A DNA stretch of 64,000 nt from Negativicutes bacterium (GCA_009929605.1 SAAC01000001.1:1-64000); one strand, 5' to 3'; shown: positions 55,413 through 63,865, counted from the stretch's first letter. The notes: a model not told the origin generated them from the letters alone. Numbers and translations: made by a program.

Positions 55413-55919
55413 CTACACCAACCCCTTTGACCATGGAGTTTCCACATATTCTAAAAATCCAGTCTTCTTCATCATTTGATATCCCTTTGTATACAAAATA
55501 TAAGCTACTAACGGGGTTATCACTAGGCCTGGTAAAATTGAAATAATCAGAGGTAATACCGGTACTTGAGTCACTACACTCACTGCAAATCGAGCTGCAA
55601 TGCTTCCTAAAGGACCAGAAATCAATAAGGATACTTTTCTTGTACCCAATATGACAATACACAAGCCTACAACTAAGCGAAATACAAATTGAATCAAAAT
55701 TCCATACACTGTAATGGTTCCCATTGAAAATGCAAGTATACTTGCTAATATACCGGCCAATATATACGTTCGAAATCCAAATAACATGGCAATTGTCACC
55801 GCAATAGGCGCAGACATTTGAAATTCCGCTCCTCCCACAGGAGATGGGATTTTAAAATAACCACTAACTAATATCAAGATACCTAAGAACGCTGTCAATA
55901 CTAACTCTTTTGTTTTCAT
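55413..55919 (-). CDS. ECF transporter S component, biotin-operon linked
   Basis: A 168-residue membrane protein with about six helices (LVLTAFLGILILVSGYF, APIAVTIAMLFGFRTYILAGILASILAF, ILIQFVFRLVVGLCIVIL, PLIISILPGLVITPLVAYIL). Length and shape fit an ECF S component, which docks on a shared energising module coded elsewhere. It does not show clear BioY motifs. Since it is the first gene before bioW, it may import pimelate or a biotin precursor. The ATG at 55919 has AGAGGTG 5-6 bases upstream. Confidence 0.75.
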   Translation of the reverse strand: MKTKELVLTAFLGILILVSGYFKIPSPVGGAEFQMSAPIAVTIAMLFGFRTYILAGILASILAFSMGTITVYGILIQFVFRLVVGLCIVILGTRKVSLLISGPLGSIAARFAVSVVTQVPVLPLIISILPGLVITPLVAYILYTKGYQMMKKTGFLEYVETPWSKGLV

Positions 55920-55962
55920 TGTCACACCTCTATACACTTCATGGCACTATAAATCTAGCCCC

Positions 55963-55991
55963 ATAATATCAAATCACATTTATTTTGACAA
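55963..55991 (-). promoter_or_regulatory. Promoter of the biotin operon
   Basis: TTGTCA (55991-55986) and TATTAT (55968-55963), spacer 17, on the minus strand, about 45 bases before the S-component start. Confidence 0.72.
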
Positions 55992-56016
55992 CTACAAAAT
56001 TATAATAGGTTAACAA
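55985..56016. promoter_or_regulatory. Candidate BirA operator
   Basis: TTGACAACT (55985-55993), 14 bases, then GGTTAACAA (56008-56016): an imperfect dyad close to the TTGTTAAC-N15-GTTAACAA type of biotin-repressor sites in Firmicutes. One arm is perfect and the other differs at two inner bases. It overlaps the -35 box, so biotin-loaded BirA would shut the operon. Confidence 0.72.
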
Positions 56017-56029
56017 TATAAATATAAAA

Positions 56030-56092
56030 ATACAAAAAAACTGTACACTCGTAGGAATTTAAATTTTAAAACAATCTACGCTTGTACAGCTT
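56030..56092 (-). terminator. Terminator after the 103-residue hypothetical gene
   Basis: CTGTACA-x2-CGTAG and CTACG-x2-TGTACAG pair around an AT-rich loop (56041-56089); seven or more T follow on the minus strand. Confidence 0.85.
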
Positions 56093-56100
56093 TTTATGTA

Positions 56101-56412
56101 TTATTTTGTATTCGCCCATCGTTGGTTACGACGGCATGCTATTAGACCTTCCAAAACAACCTCAAAATGAGGAAATCTCATCGTATGATCCGCATATAAA
56201 TCGGGTACTACCTTATAAGAAATTGTTACTTCATGAGTATCATAGTTATAATAAACCCCATGTAAATTGCTCATCGTAGTATATCCAGTTTTCGCTTGTT
56301 CAAGCGTTGGGATAGGTTGTGTTTTTAGGTTTTCTAATAAATCGCTAAGAAATCCTTCCTTACGGCCCTGATCTGCTAGCATTTCTTCCATAAAACTATC
56401 TAAACTATCCAT
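56101..56412 (-). CDS. Hypothetical 103-residue protein downstream of lysC
   Basis: I do not recognise this one. It is acidic in its first third (MDSLDSFMEEMLADQGRKEGFLSDLLENLK) and then has a beta-strand pattern (GVYYNYDTHEVTISYKVVPDLY) with a basic C-terminus (CRRNQRWANTK). No signal or membrane helix. AGGAG is 5 bases before the ATG at 56412. It lies 18 bases after lysC and before a terminator, so it is cotranscribed with the aspartokinase gene. Confidence 0.7.
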   Translation of the reverse strand: MDSLDSFMEEMLADQGRKEGFLSDLLENLKTQPIPTLEQAKTGYTTMSNLHGVYYNYDTHEVTISYKVVPDLYADHTMRFPHFEVVLEGLIACRRNQRWANTK

Positions 56413-56430
56413 CATATCTCCTATTAATGA

Positions 56431-57660
56431 TTAGCCACGATCATCCAATAATAATTTATCATGGATAACACGAACAGCATCTTTTACCCGTTCTTCTGCC
56501 ACTAAACAAGAAATACTAATTTCAGAAGTACTAATAATTTCTACATTAATGCCTTCTTGACCAAGAATATCAAACATTTGCGCCGCTACACCTGGCTGTC
56601 CAAGCATACCCGCACCAATGATGGATACTTTGGCCATTTTTTCATCAATGTTGATTTTTTCAATTTTGATAGAATTGCTTAAATTTTTCAGCACTTCACG
56701 AGCAAGCACTACATCATCTAAAGCAACTGTAAAAATCAAATCAGTTGTAGCATCATCTTTAGATCTTATGCTTTGAACAATCATATCTACATCTACATTA
56801 TTTTTAGCCAATGCCTTAAATACAGTGGCAGCAGTACCCGGCTTATTTTCAACACCTACTAATGCCACTTTCGCTGTGTTAGTATCATCAGCAACACCTG
56901 TAATTACACGTTTATTTGTTTCCACGGTATAATCCTCCCGAATAATAGTACCAGTATTGTTATTGAAAGTAGAGCGTACATGAATAGGAACATTATAACG
57001 GAATCCCATTTCTACCGCACGGGGCTGCATAACACCAGCACCAAGACGTGCCATCTCAAGCATTTCACCATAAGTAACTTCTTCTAATTTAAAAGCACCA
57101 GAAGCAACACGTGGATCCGTAGAATATACACCATCAACATCTGTGAATATTTCACAAACGTCAGCTTTCATGGCACCCGCCAAAGCAACTGCAGTTGTAT
57201 CAGAACCACCACGCCCTAATGTTGCCATATCACCATCTTCTGTGATGCCTTGGAATCCTGCAACAACTACGATATTACCATCATCTAAAGCTTCGAATAC
57301 ACGATTAGGATCTACACCAAGAATACGACCTTTGCCAAATGCATCACTACTATTGATACCCGCCTGCGCACCAGTCATGGAGATTGCTTTTTGACCGCGT
57401 TCTTGGAATGCCATTGCCATCAATGCAATAGTAACTTGTTCACCTGTACTCAACAATCTATCCATTTCTCGACCATATGGTTTAGATGTTACTTGCTTTG
57501 CTAATGCCACTAAATCATCAGTAGTGTCCCCCATTGCGGATACGACCACTACAATTTTATCGTCTGCATTACGTTCCCGTAATACACGATCTACAATGTT
57601 AAAAATCTTTACTGGTGTTGCTACAGAGCTACCACCAAATTTTTTCACGATTAAGGCCAC
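56431..57660 (-). CDS. lysC: Aspartate kinase with two ACT domains
   Basis: First step of lysine, threonine, methionine and DAP synthesis. VKKFGGSSVATPVKI, TGEQVTIALMA, GRGGSDTTAVALAGAM and TDVDGVYSTDPR form the kinase domain (1-240). Two ACT domains follow (VALVGVENKPGTAATVFKALAKN and VSIIGAGMLGQPGVAAQMFDIL), which bind the inhibitory amino acid. Length is 409. A GTG start at 57660 has GAGGGA 7 bases before it. No lysine riboswitch is present, since the leader is only about 40 bases. Confidence 0.95.
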   Translation of the reverse strand: MALIVKKFGGSSVATPVKIFNIVDRVLRERNADDKIVVVVSAMGDTTDDLVALAKQVTSKPYGREMDRLLSTGEQVTIALMAMAFQERGQKAISMTGAQAGINSSDAFGKGRILGVDPNRVFEALDDGNIVVVAGFQGITEDGDMATLGRGGSDTTAVALAGAMKADVCEIFTDVDGVYSTDPRVASGAFKLEEVTYGEMLEMARLGAGVMQPRAVEMGFRYNVPIHVRSTFNNNTGTIIREDYTVETNKRVITGVADDTNTAKVALVGVENKPGTAATVFKALAKNNVDVDMIVQSIRSKDDATTDLIFTVALDDVVLAREVLKNLSNSIKIEKINIDEKMAKVSIIGAGMLGQPGVAAQMFDILGQEGINVEIISTSEISISCLVAEERVKDAVRVIHDKLLLDDRG

Positions 57661-57706
57661 AATTATCCCTCATTTACTCAAAGTTACTAAAAAAGAACAT
57701 GAACAT

Positions 57707-57735
57707 AATTTACCACAAACAACCCAGTATGTAAA
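57707..57735 (-). promoter_or_regulatory. Promoter of lysC
   Basis: TTTACA (57735-57730) and TAAATT (57712-57707), spacer 17, on the minus strand. Confidence 0.62.
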
Positions 57736-57800
57736 GGGATTTGGAATTTTTTTCCACTACAGAAGTATATTTTTCTTTTCTAGACGGACTATTTCCCAAA

Positions 57801-57831
57801 ATAAAAAGGCCGGCATACACCGACCTTTTAA
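57801..57831 (-). terminator. Terminator after the superoxide reductase gene
   Basis: AAAGGTCGG and CCGGCCTTT pair (one G-T pair) around a short loop, and TTTTATTTTG follows on the minus strand. Confidence 0.88.
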
Positions 57832-57842
57832 AGTAATTACAA

Positions 57843-58238
57843 TTATGCAACTACGATAGCTTTTTCTTCAGATTCCCACAAACCGTGGATGTTGCAGTAA
57901 GATGCAGCAATCAATTTACCGGATTGTTTGAAGGAAGTTACAACAACTGCTTCTGCTTCAGAGTATACAGGGCCTTTGTTAGCGCCTGCAGGAGATTCAC
58001 CATGTACGTTGAATTCAACAGCAGCTACTTCGTAAGGAAGTTGTGTACCTTCTGGAATGAAGTATAATTTAATCCAAGCAATATGATGTTCAGTAGTATT
58101 AGGATGTGCAATATCTTTGCCTACAGAAACTTCAATTTTTACTTTTTCGCCAGCAGCTACTTGAGCTGGAGCTTCGATAACTGGAACGTGTTTTTCACCT
58201 TTGAAATCGCCGGATTTGATGTAATTGTTAAGTGCCAT
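57843..58238 (-). CDS. Superoxide reductase, class II (neelaredoxin)
   Basis: Reduces superoxide to hydrogen peroxide without making oxygen, using a mononuclear Fe(His4Cys) centre. Ligands are visible: Glu15 and His17 in GEKHVP, His45 in AHPNTTEHH with His51, and Cys115 with His118 in SYCNIHGLW. It lacks the N-terminal rubredoxin-like iron domain of desulfoferrodoxin, so it is class II. The 131-residue length is typical. GGAGGG precedes the ATG. It is a single gene with strong promoter and terminator, as suits an oxygen-defence protein in an anaerobe. Confidence 0.93.
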   Translation of the reverse strand: MALNNYIKSGDFKGEKHVPVIEAPAQVAAGEKVKIEVSVGKDIAHPNTTEHHIAWIKLYFIPEGTQLPYEVAAVEFNVHGESPAGANKGPVYSEAEAVVVTSFKQSGKLIAASYCNIHGLWESEEKAIVVA

Positions 58239-58320
58239 TTGTAAACCCTCCTGAGGTTAATAAATATATGTTCTACTTAAAATAAACGTTTCTTAGAGGT
58301 CACTTGAACCTTATGACTAT

Positions 58321-58349
58321 ATTATACAAATCCGATATAGTTCTTGCAA
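58321..58349 (-). promoter_or_regulatory. Promoter of the superoxide reductase gene
   Basis: TTGCAA (58349-58344) and a perfect TATAAT (58326-58321), spacer 17, on the minus strand; the leader is about 80 bases. Confidence 0.78.
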
Positions 58350-58375
58350 GTACTTTTTCGATAACTTTAGATATA

Positions 58376-58918
58376 TTAAAACTCTATCCCTTTTACAGCT
58401 TTAATTCCCTGTTGGTACGCGTGTTTAACTACCTTCATTTCTGTAACCGTATCAGCTAATTCAATTATTTCATCTTTTGCATATCGTCCAGTTAAAATAA
58501 CATGTAATCGTCTTGGTTTATTTTTTAGCATTGTAACTACATCATTAACATCAATTAGTTCATAATTTACGGCATTATTAATTTCATCCATAACGATTAA
58601 ATCCCACTGATCAGAATTAACTTCATCAATAAGCATATGCCATGCCTCTTGGGCAGCATGTTTATGAACGGCCAAAGTTTCTGCTGTAACATCATTTTTT
58701 TTATAATATATAAAACCTTTACCCATAGACCGAATCTCAACGGAGTCGCCTAGTAATTCCAGCCCTTTTAATTCACCATAGCCGTTCCCACTCTTAATAA
58801 ATTGTAAAATTAATACCTTTAATCCTTGACCAACAGCGCGTAATACTACACCAAGAGCTGCTGTCGTTTTACCTTTGCCATTCCCGGTATTAACTAAAAT
58901 CAGGCCACGATCTTCCAT
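58376..58918 (-). CDS. cobO: Cob(I)yrinic acid a,c-diamide adenosyltransferase
   Basis: Transfers the adenosyl group of ATP to reduced corrinoid. VNTGNGKGKTTAALG (9-23) is the P-loop of the CobO/BtuR family. LILQFIKSG, WDLIVMDEINNAVNYEL (Walker B) and VILTGRYAKDEIIELAD are also conserved. At 180 residues it is normal. AGGAGGTG lies 5 bases before the ATG. It follows cbiA and closes this stretch of cobalamin genes. Confidence 0.93.
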   Translation of the reverse strand: MEDRGLILVNTGNGKGKTTAALGVVLRAVGQGLKVLILQFIKSGNGYGELKGLELLGDSVEIRSMGKGFIYYKKNDVTAETLAVHKHAAQEAWHMLIDEVNSDQWDLIVMDEINNAVNYELIDVNDVVTMLKNKPRRLHVILTGRYAKDEIIELADTVTEMKVVKHAYQQGIKAVKGIEF

Positions 58919-58965
58919 ATGGCACCTCCTACCCTTTTATATCTGTTTATATTATTAAATAAGAG

Positions 58966-58997
58966 GACCTATGTCATACAGTGGCACAACATAGGTC
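58966..58997 (-). terminator. Hairpin between cbiA and cobO
   Basis: GACCTATGT (58966-58974) and ACATAGGTC (58989-58997) are a perfect 9-base stem. On the minus strand CTCTTATTT follows, a weak T run, so it may only partly end transcription. Confidence 0.55.
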
Positions 58998-59030
58998 TAT
59001 TAGATATGTATTCATACCTATATCAATGTA

Positions 59031-60464
59031 TTATTTACTTTTTTTATATAAAATGCATCGATCAATAAAATGACGTGTCCCCTCATCAGTACCAGCAAAA
59101 TTTAGATGCAAATAAGAGGCCAATACATTATCTGTAGCATAGCCACCTTCATAAGATTGTGGTTTCCGGCCCCCTTCTAGGTGAAAGGCCCATGGGAAGT
59201 TTTCAATATGAGGTTCCATAATAGAGAAATGGAATTCATGCCCTCTCAGGGATTCACCAACAGGTCCAAGCAATGTATCTCGTAATGCCGTAGCCGTTAC
59301 GTAGCCTACCTTTTGTAAGGATTTTTGCATTACACAATCCGCCGGGACAAGGCCCACAGTATCATACGTTTCACCTTCAAAACCTACAATGTGCTCACAT
59401 AAATACATAAGCCCCCCACATTCAGCATAGATGGGCATTTTTTTATCATTAGCTGCTAAAATAGCCGATTTCATAGCCGTATTATCAGCTAATTGTTGAA
59501 GGAACATTTCCGGAAATCCACCACCAAATACAAGTCCATCTACATCTGGTAATGAACTATCTTTTAATGGACTAAAATAGACTAATTCTGCCCCTTGTTC
59601 TTCTAAGGCGGCTAAACTAGCCGGGTAATAGAAGGAAAAAGCCTCATCATAGGCTACACCGATTTTAGGTTTCCCCAGAGCTTCATCCCTAGCCATACCA
59701 TCCACTGGACTATCTACTCTAGCTGTAGAATTATTTGTTACATCCACTATTGTATGTCCGTCTAATTCAATAGCTGATGCACTGCTAGCAATATCATGTA
59801 ATTCATCCAAATTCACCATGCTATGCACGGCCTCACGAATAGCATCAATAGCCGTTGTAGGATCAAATTCAGTAACTGGTGTTAATCCTAAATGACGTTC
59901 TGGAGAACCCATACGGTCATCACGATGGATGGCACCAATAACAGGAACACCGATTTTAGCCATGCCTTCACGAACCATACGTTCATGATTGGCAGAGCCT
60001 AAACGATTTAAAATAACCCCACCAAAATTCACTTGTGGATCATATTCTCTGAACCCTAGTGCTATAGCAGCAGCGCTTTCACCCATAGCCTTGCAATCGA
60101 TAACAAGAATAACAGGCGCGTTCAATTGTTTCGCAATCTCAGCCGTGCTACTAACCCCTTCACGACCACCATCATAGAGCCCCATAACCCCCTCTACAAT
60201 AGCCATATCTGCATTTTCACACATGCGTGCGAAGAAAGGGTTCATTTTATGCGGTGGCACCAACCACGTATCTAAATTATAACTGTCACGGCCCGATGCA
60301 ATTTTATGAAAGCCCGGATCAATATAATCCGGGCCTACTTTAAAGGATTGCACTGCGAGACCGCGCTCACGATAAGCTGCCAATAGGCCAGCTACTATTG
60401 TTGTCTTACCGACACCAGAATTAGTGCCCGCAATAACAACGCGTGGAATCTGTACAGTGTTCAT
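59031..60464 (-). CDS. cbiA: Cobyrinate a,c-diamide synthase
   Basis: Amidates the a and c side chains of the corrin ring, with glutamine and ATP. The N-terminal synthetase domain has VIAGTNSGVGKTTIVAGLL (P-loop) and VGPDYIDPGFH. The C-terminal class I glutaminase has FGGGFPEMF, the Cys nucleophile in IYAECGGLMYL, and the distal His in LASYLHLNF. Length is 477, normal. AGAGG is 8-9 bases before the ATG at 60464; a frame reaching 60506 has no comparable site. Confidence 0.94.
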   Translation of the reverse strand: MNTVQIPRVVIAGTNSGVGKTTIVAGLLAAYRERGLAVQSFKVGPDYIDPGFHKIASGRDSYNLDTWLVPPHKMNPFFARMCENADMAIVEGVMGLYDGGREGVSSTAEIAKQLNAPVILVIDCKAMGESAAAIALGFREYDPQVNFGGVILNRLGSANHERMVREGMAKIGVPVIGAIHRDDRMGSPERHLGLTPVTEFDPTTAIDAIREAVHSMVNLDELHDIASSASAIELDGHTIVDVTNNSTARVDSPVDGMARDEALGKPKIGVAYDEAFSFYYPASLAALEEQGAELVYFSPLKDSSLPDVDGLVFGGGFPEMFLQQLADNTAMKSAILAANDKKMPIYAECGGLMYLCEHIVGFEGETYDTVGLVPADCVMQKSLQKVGYVTATALRDTLLGPVGESLRGHEFHFSIMEPHIENFPWAFHLEGGRKPQSYEGGYATDNVLASYLHLNFAGTDEGTRHFIDRCILYKKSK

Positions 60465-60544
60465 ATATTCTACCTCTTTGTTAATATTATTGCATTCATG
60501 CTGCACTAGCCATCAAAAAAAATAGTAGTCAGATTTCCATGCAA

Positions 60545-61264
60545 TTACCAAATGCATTCGCGATCTTTACGCTTTGCCAAAATAGTAGATAAATAATTTA
60601 ATTTTGTATCAGATGGCATATTATCCAAGCCTCTGAACACCTCTTCATCAGGAAGACCAACACGGCTAATCATCACTGCGTCATCTGCCATATCATGTTT
60701 TTTCAATGTTTCTTGCACTTCATCAAAGTTTTTATATACTTTCATGATAACAGCATCATCGGCAACGGCAAGAACTGCATCAATTTTTTCTTTTGGTGCC
60801 GTAGCAGGCACGATAGCCAATACTTCTTCTTTTTCTACAATCGGGTACCCCAAGTGAGAGCCAATAGCACAGAATGCTGGCACACCAGGAATTGTTTCGA
60901 TATCGTATCCCGTATTTTCGATGAGTCGATATACATACATGTAAGTACTGTAGAACATTGGATCCCCTAATGTTAGGAACACAACGTTTTTACCTTCTTC
61001 AAGGTAGGAAACAATGATATTTTTAGCTTCAATCCAAGCATCACTCAAGGTTTCTGCATGGAATACCATTGGGAATACTACAGGAACGATTTCAGTATGA
61101 TCTTGAATGTATGGTTGCGCAATATTCAATGCTACAGAACCATCTTTCTTTTCAGTTTTAGGTGTGATAATGATGTCTGCTTCACCCACGAGACGTGCAG
61201 CTTTCACCGTCATTAATTCAGAATCCCCAGGACCTACTCCAATGCCGTATAATTTACCTTTCAT
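60545..61264 (-). CDS. cbiL: (Cobalt-)precorrin-2 C20-methyltransferase
   Basis: A SAM-dependent tetrapyrrole methylase. LYGIGVGPGDSELMTVKA (5-22) is the family N-terminus, VVFLTLGDPMFYSTYMYV the second conserved block, and IETIPGVPAFCAIGSHLGYPIVE the third. The 239-residue length fits CbiL/CobI. Since the cluster has CbiK, which inserts cobalt early, the cobalt-precorrin form (CbiL) is preferred. The start codon lies behind an 8-base perfect hairpin, and the best ribosome site (AAAGGAG) is upstream of that hairpin. Confidence 0.92.
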   Translation of the reverse strand: MKGKLYGIGVGPGDSELMTVKAARLVGEADIIITPKTEKKDGSVALNIAQPYIQDHTEIVPVVFPMVFHAETLSDAWIEAKNIIVSYLEEGKNVVFLTLGDPMFYSTYMYVYRLIENTGYDIETIPGVPAFCAIGSHLGYPIVEKEEVLAIVPATAPKEKIDAVLAVADDAVIMKVYKNFDEVQETLKKHDMADDAVMISRVGLPDEEVFRGLDNMPSDTKLNYLSTILAKRKDRECIW

Positions 61265-61274
61265 GTATCTGTAT

Positions 61275-61294
61275 GTATGACACCCCTGTCATAC
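61275..61294 (-). promoter_or_regulatory. Hairpin next to the cbiL ribosome site
   Basis: GTATGACA and TGTCATAC are perfect arms around a four-base loop (GGGG on the minus strand). AAAGGAG stands just upstream and the ATG 11 bases downstream, so folding would bring the two nearer, while the GGGG in the loop is the only other Shine-Dalgarno-like run. Confidence 0.55.
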
Positions 61295-61411
61295 TACTCC
61301 TTTCAATATAACCTTTTATATAAATGAAAGTACTATGCAACCTGCACCACAGTACACTATAAAACCTATTTTACATGACCCTATCCATAGATACAGTAAT
61401 GTAATTAATAT

Positions 61412-61439
61412 ATTATATTAATTTATCTAGTAATAACAA
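61412..61439 (-). promoter_or_regulatory. Promoter of cbiL-cbiA
   Basis: TTGTTA (61439-61434) and TATAAT (61417-61412), spacer 16, on the minus strand, immediately after cbiK. It predicts a leader of about 140 bases holding a second hairpin (GTACT and AGTAC arms with TGCA core, 61330-61355). No cobalamin-riboswitch consensus was seen. Confidence 0.6.
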
Positions 61440-61446
61440 CACAAAG

Positions 61447-62301
61447 TTATTTAATAGTAGGAATAGCTGGTCTATGTTTAGAACGTTTCCCATACTTATC
61501 ATCAATCAAATCCTGTACATGTTGAGCAAACAAAGCTTGTACAGATTTGTATTCCCCCAGCCCTTGACGCATAGCCTCTACTTCATAGCCGGCCCCGCGT
61601 AATTCATTAATAACACTATCCTCCTCATCTCCAAAGAGATCATTTTGTGCATGATCCCCCATAACGAGTAACAGTGGATGTATGTAAATTTTATTAGGTC
61701 GCTTCCCATCAAGCCATTCCCAAGGTATCGCAACATCCTCTACGTACGGATAATTCTCCAAAACACCTACACGTACATTCGTATGCCCCAATCGGATCAA
61801 TTGAAACTGTAAATTACCATATGAGGAATTACCAGAGCTCAATCCACCATGCCCTACGAGCAACAAACCATCATCTTTCGAAATATTTAGTGGTTCAATA
61901 CATTCCTTAATAAAGATTTCATAATCGTTTGGATGTTCTTCTTGCCCCATGTAATATACTAGAGGTCGACCAACGCGTAATGTTTTAAGTTGACCAGCCC
62001 CTTCATAAGATAAAATATTATTTTTTAATTTATCGAACTCTTCGCCACCAGTAAAATGCAATGGTTGTACATAAATATGTTCATAACCAGCTTCAATGAG
62101 TTGTTCCAAGGTACCTTCCTCTGTAGGAATTGTCACACCTTGTTCACGTAAGCGTTTTACAATAATACGCGAAGAAAACGCCAATGATACATCATAAGAT
62201 GGGAATTGTTGTTGAATATATGCAACAACAGAGTCGATATTATGTTGTCTTGCCTCTGCCACTGTGGTGCCAAATGCTACAACCAATATAGCTTGCTTCA
62301 T
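61447..62301 (-). CDS. cbiK: Sirohydrochlorin cobaltochelatase
   Basis: Inserts Co2+ into sirohydrochlorin in the anaerobic cobalamin route. It starts AILVVAFGTTVAEARQHNI. His82 and Glu88 are in QPLHFTGGEEF, His151 in LLVGHGG, and His217 in VMGDHAQND, matching the metal-binding residues of the CbiK family. The 284-residue protein has no signal peptide, so it is cytoplasmic, unlike some periplasmic relatives. AGGAG lies 8 bases before the ATG. Confidence 0.93.
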   Translation of the reverse strand: MKQAILVVAFGTTVAEARQHNIDSVVAYIQQQFPSYDVSLAFSSRIIVKRLREQGVTIPTEEGTLEQLIEAGYEHIYVQPLHFTGGEEFDKLKNNILSYEGAGQLKTLRVGRPLVYYMGQEEHPNDYEIFIKECIEPLNISKDDGLLLVGHGGLSSGNSSYGNLQFQLIRLGHTNVRVGVLENYPYVEDVAIPWEWLDGKRPNKIYIHPLLLVMGDHAQNDLFGDEEDSVINELRGAGYEVEAMRQGLGEYKSVQALFAQHVQDLIDDKYGKRSKHRPAIPTIK

Positions 62302-62478
62302 ATATATCTCCTAAAAATAACGATAAGTTCACAAAACGCTACGTAAATAATCATACCATATTATAAGCGTTATGCGTATACTAATGATAACTTTTATGAA
62401 AGTATGAAAGATTTTCATAAAACTACAGTCAAATGATAGTGGTAACATCTATTTACTTGAAATTATTATGTATAAAAC
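62302..62478. other. Upstream region of cbiK
   Basis: Contains TATAAT and TATGAT-like -10 elements on the minus strand (around 62345-62367) but no well-spaced -35, and the dyad TTATGAAA (62394-62401)/TTTCATAA (62413-62420). No cobalamin riboswitch is recognisable. Confidence 0.4.
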
Positions 62479-62520
62479 AAAAGCTCTTTCTCCCGTTTTA
62501 CAGGAATAAAGAGCTTTTAT
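62479..62520 (-). terminator. Terminator of the CbiK-like gene
   Basis: AAAAGCTCTTT and AAAGAGCTTTT pair (11 bases), with TGTTTTAT following on the minus strand. The stretch between this hairpin and the gene (62521-62611) holds nothing obvious. Confidence 0.85.
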
Positions 62521-62611
62521 AAACCATATATGATATAGACGTTAACATACACTGGAGATATTTACCTATTTATAACTATATAGATTCGAAAGTATCTATT
62601 GGATTTTATGT

Positions 62612-63517
62612 TTAAGAAATCATACCTTGTAAACCCATACCACCGTCACGAGTCTCCATAACTCTATTATTTGATGTTCTCATAGATTCTTTGTTGGATA
62701 TACGTTTACGATCAGATAATCGAATAGCTTGACCTAGATGTTTTAAAAACAAGTTTTGAATATATGGATTTTCACCTAAACCTTCATTCCAAATAGATAC
62801 AGAATAACCTGCCTCAGCTAACAAAGCATAAATAGAATCAGATCGATCCCCGCCTAGATAATCCATTAAATGGGCTGAACCGATCAATGCCAATGGTACT
62901 ACCAAAATATCTTTATGACCAATTTGATTCACTAATTGCAACGCTTGTTTAAATGTAGGAAAACCATTTGTTGTAAATACGGCTACATTAGAACCTATGC
63001 CATACATAGCTTTCAATTGCAATGTACTAAATTCCAACTGGTTTTGACCATTGGCCATTAATAATACTGTTTTATTTAAAGCTTTTGTATTCACATGACG
63101 TAATATGCTTTCAATAGTCGCTTCATAATCATCAGCATAATTTTTAACACCTAAAGACGTTAGCAAAGGTTTACCTACATTAATTTGAGTAAATCGAAAC
63201 TCACGACTATGAACATATTTCATGACTTGCTTGCGCAATTGTTGGTAGCATTGATCTGCCACCAATGTAATTGGTTGAATATAAACCTCATCCACCTGTA
63301 ATGCTTCTAATTCTTTCAATGCTTGTGGTAAGGATAAAATCTTTTCATCATATTTTTCATTCCACTTTTCCACTAATGCATCTAACAAGAATACTCTACG
63401 CACAAAGGCATCACCATATACGTTACGAACAGCGGACTCTATAGAGCCAATAGATTTTTCTACAGCATCTTGATACACCGACCCAAAAGATGCGATGATA
63501 ATTCCTTTTTTAGACAT
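62612..63517 (-). CDS. CbiK-family paralogue without metal-binding histidines
   Basis: The 301-residue protein aligns along its length with the CbiK coded next to it: IIIASFGSVYQDAVEKSI at the start, EVYIQPITLVADQCYQQL, TVLLMANGQNQ, ILVVPLALIGSAHLMDYLGGDRSDSIYALL, WNEGLGENPYIQNLFLKHL. The metal sites are changed: His82 becomes Thr84, Glu88 becomes Gln/Cys, His151 becomes Asn157, and the third His is shifted by one (Ala215-His216). It is thus unlikely to be a working cobalt chelatase. It could bind tetrapyrrole or act on another one. It ends in a basic, Arg/Ser/Met/Gly-rich tail. GGAGG is 7 bases before the ATG. Confidence 0.85.
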   Translation of the reverse strand: MSKKGIIIASFGSVYQDAVEKSIGSIESAVRNVYGDAFVRRVFLLDALVEKWNEKYDEKILSLPQALKELEALQVDEVYIQPITLVADQCYQQLRKQVMKYVHSREFRFTQINVGKPLLTSLGVKNYADDYEATIESILRHVNTKALNKTVLLMANGQNQLEFSTLQLKAMYGIGSNVAVFTTNGFPTFKQALQLVNQIGHKDILVVPLALIGSAHLMDYLGGDRSDSIYALLAEAGYSVSIWNEGLGENPYIQNLFLKHLGQAIRLSDRKRISNKESMRTSNNRVMETRDGGMGLQGMIS

Positions 63518-63865
63518 ATATAACCTCCATACAAAATGACTTCATTTACGTCACAACAACTGCGTTTAACAATTAGTATGCCTCAAAATTACAACATATG
63601 ATTTTCTTGACTAATTCATTTATGTACGCGTTGTTATTAAATGAAAACTATTATCAACTACTATAGGATTATATTACATTATTTTTTAATGATGGTCAAT
63701 GAGAAAAACTATCAAATATTTTATTGCTATTATTTAGAAAATAATATATAGCTAAAATTCATAGGTATCCTAAAAATATTCATTAAACTCAACTACATAG
63801 GTTCTATCTAAAATTTACACATTAATGGGCATGCACAGTCTATACCCCAACCAGTATAGGATTTA
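63518..63865. other. Divergent intergenic region with a Fur-like box
   Basis: About 435 bases separate the two divergent genes. TGAAAACTATTATCA (63642-63656) matches 12 of 14 defined bases of the 7-1-7 Fur consensus. The rest is AT-rich, with no open frame and no cobalamin-riboswitch motif. Confidence 0.45.

Noticed and set aside
55381..55662. 93-codon minus-strand frame across the S component and bioW junction
   Set aside because: It lies wholly in an alternative frame of two well-supported genes; composition looks like a frame shadow.
57661..57706. Lysine riboswitch before lysC
   Set aside because: The promoter at 57707-57735 leaves only about 40 bases of leader, too short for that element.
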